Positions 8,084 to 15,673 of a stretch of 64,000 bases of DNA are shown in pieces. The translations under genes were made by a program, and so were the position numbers. Under the pieces are notes generated by a model. The model did no database searches and was not told the origin of the DNA. It was given only the letters and a program-made list of their open reading frames with translations. Every line of letters begins with the position of its first letter. Within the stretch, counting starts at the first letter, position 1. Where the stretch lies: contig NZ_AP025281.1 of assembly GCF_024347195.1 (NCBI RefSeq), positions 2,108,001 to 2,172,000 on the forward strand. Direction: 5' to 3'. The DNA is from Aliamphritea hakodatensis (GTDB lineage: Bacteria > Pseudomonadota > Gammaproteobacteria > Pseudomonadales > Balneatricaceae).

Positions 8084-8863
8084 ATGACAGACAGTCATGC
8101 AAGGCGCAACCTGATTGCCCGGCAAAAAGGGCAGCACTGCCATGATTTCTCACAGATACTGATTGGCTGGAAAGGTCAGATGGCGTGTGAATTCACAAAA
8201 GGTGCCGGTCAGATAACAAACGGAACAGTCGCGGTTGTTCCCAGCAGTGCTGAGCACTTTTTTACAGGTTTGAGCGATGACAGTGAACTACTCGTTATTG
8301 ATCTGGCCCCCGTTGATCCTTTCATTCAGGCGCTAGAACAAGCCTGTAATCTTTCGTTTAAAGATACCCTCTTTCGCCAGCCTGAATTTTTGTCACTGAA
8401 TCCTGAGTTACTGCCAATGCTGGATTTTGCGGCGAACCAACTGGCCCACGGTGAGGCACATGTTAGTCGGCAGGTTAACTGTCAGCTGATTTCGCTGTTT
8501 ATGACGCAGCTGTGTCAGGAGTATTCTTCAACCACACAAACGCCAAAGGACAGCCGTTTAAATACTACAGAGTTAAATCGTTTTATTGATCGGCGGTTAG
8601 CGAATCCGCCTTCTAATGCGGAGCTGGCTAAAAGTCAGTATCTCAGTGAAAGCCACTTCTATTACCTGTGCCAACAGACGTTTGGTGTTACTCCCCAGCA
8701 GTACGTGATGTCAAGGCGGATGCACCGGGCGCATTTTCTGTTACAGAATACGAAGTACCCATTAGCGGTGCTGGCTGCAGAGCTTGGTTTTTCAGATTCT
8801 TCAAGTTTCTCCCGGGCATTTAAGAAGTTTTTTCAGATTACGCCAGGCAAAGCCCGACGCTGA
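8084..8863 (+). CDS. AraC-family transcriptional regulator
   Basis: This 259-aa protein has an N-terminal cupin-like sensing region and a C-terminal double helix-turn-helix (from about residue 160). The second HTH is clear in LAVLAAELGFSDSSSFSRAFKKFF, followed by the usual TPGKAR end. It is divergent from the reductase-NhaC-dehydrogenase operon, with about 135 bases shared between them, so it is very probably the operon's regulator responding to its amino-acid substrate. Confidence 0.87.
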   Translation: MTDSHARRNLIARQKGQHCHDFSQILIGWKGQMACEFTKGAGQITNGTVAVVPSSAEHFFTGLSDDSELLVIDLAPVDPFIQALEQACNLSFKDTLFRQPEFLSLNPELLPMLDFAANQLAHGEAHVSRQVNCQLISLFMTQLCQEYSSTTQTPKDSRLNTTELNRFIDRRLANPPSNAELAKSQYLSESHFYYLCQQTFGVTPQQYVMSRRMHRAHFLLQNTKYPLAVLAAELGFSDSSSFSRAFKKFFQITPGKARR

Positions 8864-9138
8864 TCCGCTGCTTCAGGCTGTAATGTTAGTTATAAAATAT
8901 GAGTCGCATTTTAAGTTTATTTCGGGATGTATTTCCGGTGCTGGCAGAAGAGGTTTAATGGCAGAAAGTGGATGAGACTATTGGACGATCACATCGGTAA
9001 GGGTGTGAAAGAACAGGATTTGCACTCCTGACTTTTTCCGCAGAAAACTGCCGGGCTCCGGGTTGAGAATAAACTGGGAATGCTGTTTCAGGGCGTTTAT
9101 CATTGTTGGCTTTATACCCGTTTTGCAGGAATGTGATC

Positions 9139-9762
9139 ATGGACCTGATGGCTTTTTTAATCTTTATTCCGGCATGTTTTGCATTGAATATGTCTCCGGG
9201 GCCAAACAACCTTCTTTCAATGAGCAATGCCAAGCGTTACGGGCTGAAGGTTGCCGTGGCAGCAGGTTTGGGCAGGCTGACGGCGTTTGCCGGCATGATT
9301 ATGCTGGCGGCATCGGGTCTGGCGGTGATTCTGTATACATCAGAAAAGATATTCTTTGTCGTCAAAGTGGCGGGTGCCTGCTATCTGTTCTGGCTGGCGT
9401 ATAAGCTCTGGACCGCAGATACTTCTGCCGAAGATGAGCAGATCTCTGCAGACAGTAAGGGGATTTTTAGCCTTGCCCGGCAAGAGTTTTTACTGGCCGC
9501 CGGTAACCCTAAAGCCATTCTGATTTTCACCGCTTTTTTACCGCAGTTCATTAACCCTGCGCAGCAGATAGGCTTGCAGTTCTTTATTCTGGGCGGGGCG
9601 TTTCTGATCCTGGAGTGGATCGCAATTGCGGCTTACGGCTGCTTTGGTGTTTATCTGCGAAAATGGTTTGCTGCACCGGGGAAAAGAAAGCTGTTTAACC
9701 GCGGCTGTTCTGCAATGCTGGCCAGTGCAGGTGTGGGCTTGCTGGTGGCCCGCAGAGGCTGA
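9139..9762 (+). CDS. LysE/RhtB-family amino-acid exporter
   Basis: This 207-aa inner-membrane protein has five to six hydrophobic helices. The PGPNNLLSMSNAKRYG block near the N-terminus and GNPKAILIFTAFLPQF in the middle are diagnostic of the LysE/RhtB superfamily. I chose the ATG at 9139 with GCAGGAATG just upstream; a longer frame from 9103 has no ribosome site. The substrate is probably an amino acid or derivative. It stands as a single gene about 275 bases after the AraC gene; I see no feature in that gap. Confidence 0.87.
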   Translation: MDLMAFLIFIPACFALNMSPGPNNLLSMSNAKRYGLKVAVAAGLGRLTAFAGMIMLAASGLAVILYTSEKIFFVVKVAGACYLFWLAYKLWTADTSAEDEQISADSKGIFSLARQEFLLAAGNPKAILIFTAFLPQFINPAQQIGLQFFILGGAFLILEWIAIAAYGCFGVYLRKWFAAPGKRKLFNRGCSAMLASAGVGLLVARRG

Positions 9763-9776
9763 TTCAGTTCAGGCAG

Positions 9777-10028
9777 CTAACTCTTATTTTCTAGTTCGGG
9801 GCTAATGTGTCCTTTTTCAGGGATTGTTATTCCGGTCGCAAACCAAATCTGAAAATGGGGGAAGGACTTACCTATTGCGGTTATATGGTCTTCGTTAAAG
9901 CGTTGTACGCCGTTCAGGAGATTCTTGATCACGCTTCGTGGGAGTCCTGTCTTCTCTGAAAACTCTTTATGAATGCTTTTGGTTTCACAGACGTGATTTA
10001 CCAAAGCTATCAATCTCTCTCGCATCAT
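9777..10028 (-). CDS. Small helix-turn-helix (lambda-repressor-like) DNA-binding protein
   Basis: This 83-aa protein has an N-terminal Cro/CI-type helix-turn-helix: FSEKTGLPRSVIKNLLNG gives helices 2 and 3, and the following FNEDHITAIGKSFPHFQIWFATG segment is typical of small XRE-like proteins. There is no ligand-binding domain. Three inverted-repeat sites lie just upstream (10039-10097), as expected for an autoregulated repressor. Its target beyond itself is unknown; the divergently placed gene at 10205 is the obvious candidate. Confidence 0.7.
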   Translation of the reverse strand: MMRERLIALVNHVCETKSIHKEFSEKTGLPRSVIKNLLNGVQRFNEDHITAIGKSFPHFQIWFATGITIPEKGHISPELENKS

Positions 10029-10038
10029 AAATATAAAT

Positions 10039-10097
10039 TAGTTAAATAATAACTATCCGCTGTTGATGGTTAAATAATAACTGGTTAATATTTAACC
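10039..10097. promoter_or_regulatory. Three clustered GTTA/TAAC dyad operators
   Basis: Site 1 (10039-10055) is a perfect 17-bp dyad, TAGTTA-N5-TAACTA. Site 2 (10069-10081) repeats the same core GTTAAATAATAAC. Site 3 (10083-10097) is the perfect dyad GGTTAA-TAT-TTAACC. They lie between the small HTH gene and the divergent 10205 gene and are probably bound by the HTH protein. Confidence 0.65.
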
Positions 10098-10136
10098 GGG
10101 TTGCTTGTCTCTCAACACAACTCTATAGGCAACTGC

Positions 10137-10205
10137 ATGGATGCACAAATGCCGGAACGATTTATTCAGCTTAAACAAGGTACTTACAGGGAGGTTAGTC
10201 CGTGA
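10137..10205 (+). CDS. Possible 22-aa leader peptide
   Basis: A short frame from the ATG at 10137 encodes 22 residues and ends in TGA, which overlaps the next gene's ATG as TGATG. Such overlap is common for translationally coupled leaders, but the ribosome site before 10137 is weak and the peptide has no recognisable feature. It may be chance. Confidence 0.3.
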   Translation: MDAQMPERFIQLKQGTYREVSP

Positions 10206-10597
10206 TGGAACCGTTAACACCGTCGCAACAATCCGCTGCTCCGCTCACTCAAAAGCAGTTAATGGCGCTGTCTGCCTTTATCGGCGGGCTGGCAATGCTC
10301 AGCTTCAGCCTGAACCGGCGCGGGGCGCACACGGTCTTGCACAGCACCGGGAATACCGTGCGTTTACAGATATTAAAACCGCTGGAAGAAGGCAGGCCCT
10401 CGCTCGATCTGGCAGGTGATCCGGCGCTGCAGGAGGGCATACGCCTGAGGAACGGCGATACCTGTAAGAGTGCCGTGTATTTCGAAGGGGAACTTCACAG
10501 GAGTGCGCCGTATGCACAGGCGCAGGCAATGCTGCATGGCTGGAACGAGTACTTGCTCAGTGTCGAAAACAATCTTGACGCTTATCGCTGCAGGTAG
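10205..10597 (+). CDS. Unknown protein with one N-terminal membrane segment
   Basis: This 130-aa protein starts at the ATG at 10205 (a GTG at 10202 is also possible), after a GGGAGG ribosome site at about 10190. Residues 19-36 form one hydrophobic segment, suggesting an inner-membrane anchor with the rest soluble. The C-terminal half holds two Cys residues. I do not recognise the family. It is divergent from the small HTH repressor and shares its operator region. Confidence 0.55.
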   Translation: MEPLTPSQQSAAPLTQKQLMALSAFIGGLAMLSFSLNRRGAHTVLHSTGNTVRLQILKPLEEGRPSLDLAGDPALQEGIRLRNGDTCKSAVYFEGELHRSAPYAQAQAMLHGWNEYLLSVENNLDAYRCR

Positions 10598-10624
10598 GCA
10601 GGAATGAATGAGCAGATCAGGCTG

Positions 10625-11086
10625 TCAGATACTCTGTTCCTGTTTCAGTGATTTCGCCAGCTTATGATCAAAGCGATCAATGAATTTCTGTGCGCGCTTA
10701 ATGGGGTTATGAAGGTACTGATCAGGCCCCAGCATTTTATGGGCATTTAAGGCGGCCGTATTCAGCAGGGGGAAGTCGACTTTGCTGATGGTTGCCTGCC
10801 ACTCAGGAATGCGTTGGTGCCAGCCTTTTGTGTGATGGGTGATAAGCTGATCCAAAAAACTATATCCGTGGTAATCAAATGCCCGGGTCCCGTTGGTGAC
10901 AAATACGTGATTGCCGGCGAGGCCTTCACCGGGAATGATTTTGACGGCATAGAAGCCGCTGTCCGGGAAGCGTTGCAGGTAGACGCCCGCCAGTATGTGG
11001 CAGGCGCCATGGCCAAAAAAGACCCGGTCCATCTGATTCCACCGGCGCACAGGGTCTTTCTTAATACCCGGTTTGGGAAAATACAT
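10625..11086 (-). CDS. Conserved protein of unknown function
   Basis: This 153-aa soluble protein has strongly patterned motifs: FFGHGACHILAGVYLQRF, GLAGNHVFVTNG, FDYHGYSFLD and LGPDQYLHNPIKRA. The many His and aromatic residues look like a conserved catalytic or binding core rather than random coding. I have the impression that the pattern recurs in other proteobacterial hypothetical proteins, but I know no function. It stands alone on the minus strand. Confidence 0.6.
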   Translation of the reverse strand: MYFPKPGIKKDPVRRWNQMDRVFFGHGACHILAGVYLQRFPDSGFYAVKIIPGEGLAGNHVFVTNGTRAFDYHGYSFLDQLITHHTKGWHQRIPEWQATISKVDFPLLNTAALNAHKMLGPDQYLHNPIKRAQKFIDRFDHKLAKSLKQEQSI

Positions 11087-11179
11087 TTGCTAACATCCTT
11101 ATCTGGTTGGCTTACCCGGCAAGGGGAGGGCCGGGTAGAGCGTTAATTTTCTCAGTGTTAACAATTACAGGTTAAAAAG

Positions 11180-11223
11180 AAAGGCCTCATGCTAATAACG
11201 GCGTTAGCCGGATGCAGGTCTTA
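11180..11223 (-). terminator. Probable imperfect terminator after azoR
   Basis: A GCTAA/TTAGC stem with imperfect AGGCC/GGTCT outer pairing lies 40 bases past the azoR stop. On the minus strand it is followed by CTTTCTTTTT, giving a plausible U-tract. Confidence 0.45.
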
Positions 11224-11263
11224 AACGTCTTTTGTATTCAGACAGTTACCCTGATGGTGCCTG

Positions 11264-11893
11264 TTATACCGGAATACCGGCAGGCTCTTTGCTTTGTAAT
11301 GCTTCGTGCATCTGCTGAGTGGCGGCCTGTAGGGCTGTGGCTTGTTTTTCTGGCCCTTTCGCCAGCCCTTCAGCATAGATGAAGTGGATGTCGGTTATGC
11401 CAATAAAGCTGAGCATAAGCTTGAGGTACTGTGTTTGCACATCCGCAGGGGTACCGGCATATTCGCCGCCTCTGGCCATCATAATGTAGGCTTTTTTGTT
11501 CTGCAGCAGGCCTTCAACCCCGGTGGCCGTGTAGCGGAAGGTGACCCGCGCTCTGGCTACGTGATCGATCCAGGCTTTTAACGTTGAAGGAATGCCCAGG
11601 TTGTACATAGGCACGCCCAGCACAAGCACGTCAGCTTCCTGAAGCTCCCCGACCAGTGTGTCGGATAAACTCAGCGCATCTTTCTGCTTTGGCGATACCG
11701 CCGCTTCCGGATCGTGGAAGGTGGCAAATGTTTCGGCATTCAGGTGCGGCACCGGGCTGGCATTCAGATCTCTGACGGTGACTTCGGAGCCGGGATTGTG
11801 GTGCAGGTATGCCTCGCTGAATTCACTGGCCAGTTGGGTTGAATGAGAGGCCGAGCCATGCATGCCGCTGTTGATCTGTAGAAGTTTTTTCAT
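11264..11893 (-). CDS. azoR: FMN-dependent NADH-azoreductase
   Basis: This 209-aa flavodoxin-fold quinone/azo reductase of the AzoR family has an N-terminal INSGMHGSASHSTQLA phosphate-binding loop, VLGVPMYNLGIPSTLKAWIDHVARA and a MMARGGEY block. It reduces quinones and azo dyes by two electrons with NADH and protects against thiol-reactive quinones. It is downstream of the PACE efflux gene on the same strand, and both are divergent from a LysR gene. This suggests an operon that responds to a quinone-like or biocidal compound. Confidence 0.92.
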   Translation of the reverse strand: MKKLLQINSGMHGSASHSTQLASEFSEAYLHHNPGSEVTVRDLNASPVPHLNAETFATFHDPEAAVSPKQKDALSLSDTLVGELQEADVLVLGVPMYNLGIPSTLKAWIDHVARARVTFRYTATGVEGLLQNKKAYIMMARGGEYAGTPADVQTQYLKLMLSFIGITDIHFIYAEGLAKGPEKQATALQAATQQMHEALQSKEPAGIPV

Positions 11894-11907
11894 TGGTTCT
11901 CCCCGGT

Positions 11908-12330
11908 TTAAGTGTTGGCCGCTGAAGCCATTCGCCGTGCGCGAATAAGGTCGTAAGCCCAGTTAAAAATGATGGCGTAGAAAAAGAAGAAGGTGACCGC
12001 GCCGATGTCCATCAGGAGTACGGTCAGGAAGTCCAAATTCAGCATCCACATAATGATCGGAAAAGAGGTTACGATCATGCCGAGCTCAAAGCCTGCGCCG
12101 TGAGCCAGCCGCATGGCAAAGGTGCGTGCCAGGCGTTCATCACCGAAGCAGCAGTCAAACCCCCAGTTATAGATAAAGTTCCAGACCATGGCGATCAGCG
12201 ACAGCATGACTGACAGGGCTGTCATGCTGCCGGCACCATTACCCGTCGCGAGCATGGCCAGCGGGACGAACATGGCCAGCGCGATGGCCTCAAATAAGAT
12301 CATATGGATGATGCGTTCTTTCATTGTCAT
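11908..12330 (-). CDS. PACE-family (AceI-like) efflux transporter
   Basis: This 140-aa protein has four predicted membrane helices arranged as two bacterial transmembrane pair units. MKERIIHMILFEAIALA begins the first pair; the WNFIYNWGFDCCFG and FNWAYDLIRAR blocks are the repeated family motif. PACE proteins are proton-coupled exporters of biocides such as chlorhexidine and of polyamines. GGGAG precedes the ATG at 12330. It is the first gene of a two-gene unit with azoR, divergent from a LysR regulator. Confidence 0.88.
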   Translation of the reverse strand: MTMKERIIHMILFEAIALAMFVPLAMLATGNGAGSMTALSVMLSLIAMVWNFIYNWGFDCCFGDERLARTFAMRLAHGAGFELGMIVTSFPIIMWMLNLDFLTVLLMDIGAVTFFFFYAIIFNWAYDLIRARRMASAANT

Positions 12331-12382
12331 GGGGGGTCTCCCAGAAATACATTGGTTAACGGGTTCTTATGGTAATCACCTG

Positions 12383-12414
12383 AAGTGATATGATTAAATT
12401 AGTTACTATCACTT
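12383..12414. promoter_or_regulatory. Inverted-repeat operator between PACE and LysR genes
   Basis: AAGTGATA (12383-12390) and TATCACTT (12407-12414) are perfect 8-bp inverted arms separated by 16 bp. They lie in the divergent promoter region, 20 bases before the LysR start, consistent with a LysR regulatory site. Confidence 0.55.
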
Positions 12415-12434
12415 TTAATGATGGTTTGGGTGAA

Positions 12435-13313
12435 ATGTATAATCTTGAACAACTGAGGATGTTTGCTGAAACGGTGGAGTCGGGCTCGTTCTCCGCCAGT
12501 GCCCGCAAGCTTGGTAAAGTGCAGTCGGCGGTTAGCCAGGGCATTGCTAATCTGGAAATAGATCTGGGTGTTGAGTTGTTCGACCGTACCACCCGAAAAC
12601 CCCAATTGACTGCTGAAGGGGCCCGTTTGTTGGTGCATGCGCAGTCGGTGCTTTCACAGATTGATGACCTGAACACCACCGCTGCAGGCATTAACCGGGG
12701 GGAAGAGGTCCGGATACGGATCGCTCTGGAAGATGCTATTCTTGTTCCCCGGCTTTCACTGATATTGACGGCGTTTGGTGAACGTTTTCAGGCTACGACC
12801 ATTGAAGTGTTATCGGCTCCCAGTCCTGATGTTGCGAATCTTGTGCTGAATGGCAGAGCGAATATCGGGCTGATGTTTTCAGAAATGGAAATTGAAAAGG
12901 GAGTTGATCAGTGTTTCATTGGCAATCTGCCTTTTTACGCGGTCTGTGAGCCGACGCACCCCTTAACCAGGCTGGCAAGCGTCGCTATGCGTGATCTTGT
13001 TCCACACCGGCAGTTGATGATGAAAGGCAAAGTCGGTCAGGGGCTTGATCAGTTTCCACCGCTGTCTACTGATATCTGGAGTGCAACCAGTTTTCATGTG
13101 ATCCGGGAGATGGTGATACAGGGGGTGGGCTGGTCTTATTTACCGGGCCATCTTGTTGATCAGGAAATTGAAGCTGGCCGGTTGCACCGGATGAATCTCA
13201 GTTTCGATCATAAGCCATGGAGCCCGCCGGTTGAGTTAGTCATGCAAAAGAATCAGGTGATGGGCCCGGCGCTGTTGTGGCTGTCGGAGGCTTTGAAAGA
13301 GCTGTTTTCGTAA
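12435..13313 (+). CDS. LysR-family transcriptional regulator
   Basis: This is a 292-aa protein from the ATG at 12435 (LEQLRMFAETVESGSFSASARKLGKVQSAVSQ is the winged HTH). The ORF could start 45 bases earlier, but GGGTGA fits the internal ATG. The C-terminal periplasmic-binding-like domain is complete. It is divergent from the PACE-azoR operon and is its likely regulator. Confidence 0.87.
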   Translation: MYNLEQLRMFAETVESGSFSASARKLGKVQSAVSQGIANLEIDLGVELFDRTTRKPQLTAEGARLLVHAQSVLSQIDDLNTTAAGINRGEEVRIRIALEDAILVPRLSLILTAFGERFQATTIEVLSAPSPDVANLVLNGRANIGLMFSEMEIEKGVDQCFIGNLPFYAVCEPTHPLTRLASVAMRDLVPHRQLMMKGKVGQGLDQFPPLSTDIWSATSFHVIREMVIQGVGWSYLPGHLVDQEIEAGRLHRMNLSFDHKPWSPPVELVMQKNQVMGPALLWLSEALKELFS

Positions 13314-13424
13314 CGGTGTCTGTTACTTAGATTTTCTTTATAAAGCTCTGTTTCAGGTGCGGGTGTTTTCTTCTGTTCTTTGGTGCCGGTACAGCATAAT
13401 TAGCAGGATGAGAGTGTAAAAAGA

Positions 13425-13450
13425 AGGGGCGTATTAACGCCCCTTGTTTA
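13425..13450 (+). terminator. Terminator after LysR gene
   Basis: A perfect 8-bp stem (AGGGGCGT at 13425-13432, ACGCCCCT at 13437-13444) with a 4-nt loop is followed by TGTTTAT and preceded by an A-rich run, so it may work in both directions. Confidence 0.6.
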
Positions 13451-13586
13451 TACCTGTTCGCTGGGGTGGCCCCACATAACGGGTTCTGCATAAGAGGCTG
13501 TGCGCTCAGGATGTCAGTTCACGGACTCATCAGCATTTAGGCGAGATTGGGTAGTTATTGGAGCCAACAGTGTACAAAGCTGAGTG

Positions 13587-14186
13587 TTATTCGGTATTTG
13601 TCACAGGCCTGTATGGTTCTTCCCGTAATACATGGCAAATGAGTAGCTTGAAAAACAGCATGGGTAAAAACCATTCCAGATGTGCAGGTATCTCCCATAC
13701 ATAGAGCGCGAGCACCAGTGAAATGGCGTACAGCAGGCCGGCGAGGGGGCGCTGCAGGTAGAGTGGGGCAGACAGCGTGAGGCTGCATGCCAGCATCAAA
13801 TAAGCATAAACCAGTGCTATCCATACAAGATCAAAGCCCAGGAAGAAATAACTGGCCAGTGCTATCTGCAGAATGTGGATGGCGATAAAGCTCATGACTT
13901 CCCTGAATCCTTCGCCTTCGCGGAAAAACCAGCGTTTCGCTGCAGACGTTGAGTTGGTAATGATGCCTCCAACCATGTCACCCATCAGGATTGAGCCAAC
14001 GATGTACTGACCAGGTGTCCAGCCAAAATCCAGCTGCCAGGCGGTAATAATCAGTATCAGGATCGACAGTATGGGTGGGTATAGCTGAATGTTCTTTTCG
14101 GCACTGGTTGCTCCAGGACCGATAAACGTATCAATTTTACCTTTCCAGCCTGCCCGTATTTCTGGCAGCTCCCAATCTATTTTCAT
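13587..14186 (-). CDS. Polytopic membrane protein of unknown function
   Basis: This 199-aa protein starts at the ATG at 14186, which has GGGTGA upstream; in-frame ATGs at 14198 and 14213 are alternatives. About 35 soluble N-terminal residues are followed by five to six hydrophobic helices. I do not recognise the family. It is divergent from a TetR gene, with two near-identical operators in the shared promoter, so it is probably the repressor's target. That pattern often marks exporters or lipid-related membrane proteins, but no function can be assigned. Confidence 0.65.
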   Translation of the reverse strand: MKIDWELPEIRAGWKGKIDTFIGPGATSAEKNIQLYPPILSILILIITAWQLDFGWTPGQYIVGSILMGDMVGGIITNSTSAAKRWFFREGEGFREVMSFIAIHILQIALASYFFLGFDLVWIALVYAYLMLACSLTLSAPLYLQRPLAGLLYAISLVLALYVWEIPAHLEWFLPMLFFKLLICHVLREEPYRPVTNTE

Positions 14187-14217
14187 TTTTTCACCCATAT
14201 AATTTATCAGCATGTTC

Positions 14218-14300
14218 TTTTTCGACCAATTGGACTATATAAATCATTCTAGATTTTGCTAAACAGATGTGTCAATCTTTTTCGACCAACTGGACCAATT
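14218..14300. promoter_or_regulatory. Twin TetR operator sites
   Basis: Two copies of TTTTTCGACCAA(T/C)TGGAC start near 14218 and 14278, 60 bp apart. The core GACCAATTGGAC is a near-palindrome with CCAATTGG at the centre. One copy lies near the start of each divergent gene, as expected for a TetR dimer repressing both. Confidence 0.65.
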
Positions 14301-14318
14301 AAAACGAAGGTGAGAATT

Positions 14319-14801
14319 GTGCCAAAAATTGTTGATCATGATGCGTACAGGGAAGAGCTGATCAGCCGCGCTGCTGAATATTTTTCAGAGCACGGATATA
14401 CCGCTGCCAGCATGCGGAAAATGGGTGTGTATCTGGGGATCTCGAAAAGTGCGCTTTATCACTACTTTCCAAGTAAGGAAGAGTTGTTTCTTGCCTGTAC
14501 CGGCTTTGTGATGTCCCGGGCAGAAGAGGATTTTGTCATTCCCGGTGATCTGCCGGCAGATGTGAAAATTGAGAAGCTGCTGAATATTATGCGAGCGAAC
14601 TTTGGTTCTGAAATTACCATCATGGTTGAGTACATGCGGGGGAGAAGCAAAGACGAAATTGCTAACGATAAAGCGATGCAGGTTGCAATGAATGTCTATG
14701 AACGCAGTGTGGCAGCCATTGTTGGTGAAGAGAAAGCCCGTGAGACATTATCTAAATTACTGGGTACCTTACTACTGGAGTATATGTCCGGGCAGATTTA
14801 G
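14319..14801 (+). CDS. TetR-family transcriptional regulator
   Basis: This is a 160-aa protein using a GTG start at 14319 with GAAGGTGAG upstream. A longer frame from 14256 would run through one of the operator repeats and is unlikely. The N-terminal HTH is clear (YTAASMRKMGVYLGISKSALYHYFPSKEELF). The ligand domain is rather short for the family. It probably represses itself and the divergent membrane-protein gene. Confidence 0.82.
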   Translation: MPKIVDHDAYREELISRAAEYFSEHGYTAASMRKMGVYLGISKSALYHYFPSKEELFLACTGFVMSRAEEDFVIPGDLPADVKIEKLLNIMRANFGSEITIMVEYMRGRSKDEIANDKAMQVAMNVYERSVAAIVGEEKARETLSKLLGTLLLEYMSGQI

Positions 14802-14912
14802 GCTAAGCCTGAACACGTTTTTTAGCGGCTGCAGGATGAAGCCAGAAACAACGGACTACGGCCTGTATCCATTACCTGCACAGACTCAATACAACTGGAT
14901 TTATCCGGGCAG

Positions 14913-14940
14913 TTTAAAAAAACGGGGCGGTGGCGCCCCT
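14913..14940 (-). terminator. Terminator of the gamma-CA/thrS/pyrC operon
   Basis: A GGGGCG/CGCCCC stem (14924-14929 and 14934-14939) with a 4-nt loop lies past the carbonic-anhydrase stop. On the minus strand it runs into seven U residues (A-run at 14916-14922 on plus). Confidence 0.78.
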
Positions 14941-14967
14941 GAAGAGAATTGTGTCCGGCAACGGTTT

Positions 14968-15528
14968 TTACAGCTCATTCGCCAGGGTTTTGTATCCTTC
15001 CACAAGGGCATGGTTGGCGGATACCACTGATTCGGAAAATGATGAGTACTCCGGCGGGACTTTATCGATTGTACTCAGGTCGAAGTCCGGACCGATCGCA
15101 GTGACAGGGGGGACGTGGAATGCATCAGGCAGATCCAGACCGTCAATGACGCAGTTATGCCGGATGACGCAGCCATCACCGATACGGGTGCGGAACACAA
15201 CGCTGTTAAAGCCGATAAATACATCGTCACCCACACTGCACGGGCCATGCACGATGGAACGGTGGGCAATGGATGTGCGGGCACCAATGGTGACGGCTGC
15301 GCCGCCTTTGGAGTGGATCACCACGCCATCCTGAATGTTTGATCCCTGCTGAATGAGGATTGGCTGCATATTGCCGTCTTCATCGACCTCATCTGCCCGA
15401 AGGACCGCATAGGGGCCGACAAATACATTCTCCTGAATAATGACCCGGCCACAGATGATGGCGGTTGGGTCGATGAAGGCTTTTTCTGATACGTCCGGGT
15501 AATAGCCCGCGGGGCATTTTCTGAGCAT
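14968..15528 (-). CDS. Gamma-class carbonic anhydrase-like hexapeptide protein
   Basis: This 186-aa left-handed beta-helix protein is built of hexapeptide turns such as VIIQEN, VFVGPY and AVTIGA. The metal-binding His triad of gamma-carbonic anhydrases is present: H72 (VVIHSKG), H89 and H94 (SIAHRSIVHG). Gamma enzymes can use iron or cobalt instead of zinc. A zinc-independent carbonic anhydrase downstream of thrS and pyrC behind a Zur box fits the known zinc-sparing gene set (compare P. aeruginosa PA5540-pyrC2). It is the last gene of the operon, followed by a strong terminator. Confidence 0.85.
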   Translation of the reverse strand: MLRKCPAGYYPDVSEKAFIDPTAIICGRVIIQENVFVGPYAVLRADEVDEDGNMQPILIQQGSNIQDGVVIHSKGGAAVTIGARTSIAHRSIVHGPCSVGDDVFIGFNSVVFRTRIGDGCVIRHNCVIDGLDLPDAFHVPPVTAIGPDFDLSTIDKVPPEYSSFSESVVSANHALVEGYKTLANEL

Positions 15529-15673
15529 GTTCTCTCCTGATGATAAGTGGATTGCGTCCGGTTGCCAGCCGGCACCGCTTGCGCCGCCGGGGCTGAATGA
15601 TGGCCGGTGTATTTCCCGCCACAGGTCTGCGGCTGCGGCGGGAAGGGCTTACCTGTTTATTTATAGCTTGCGG

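Noticed and set aside
9777..10597. A prophage immunity region
   Set aside because: Apart from the small Cro-like protein and its dyads there are no integrase, structural or lysis genes in the surroundings.
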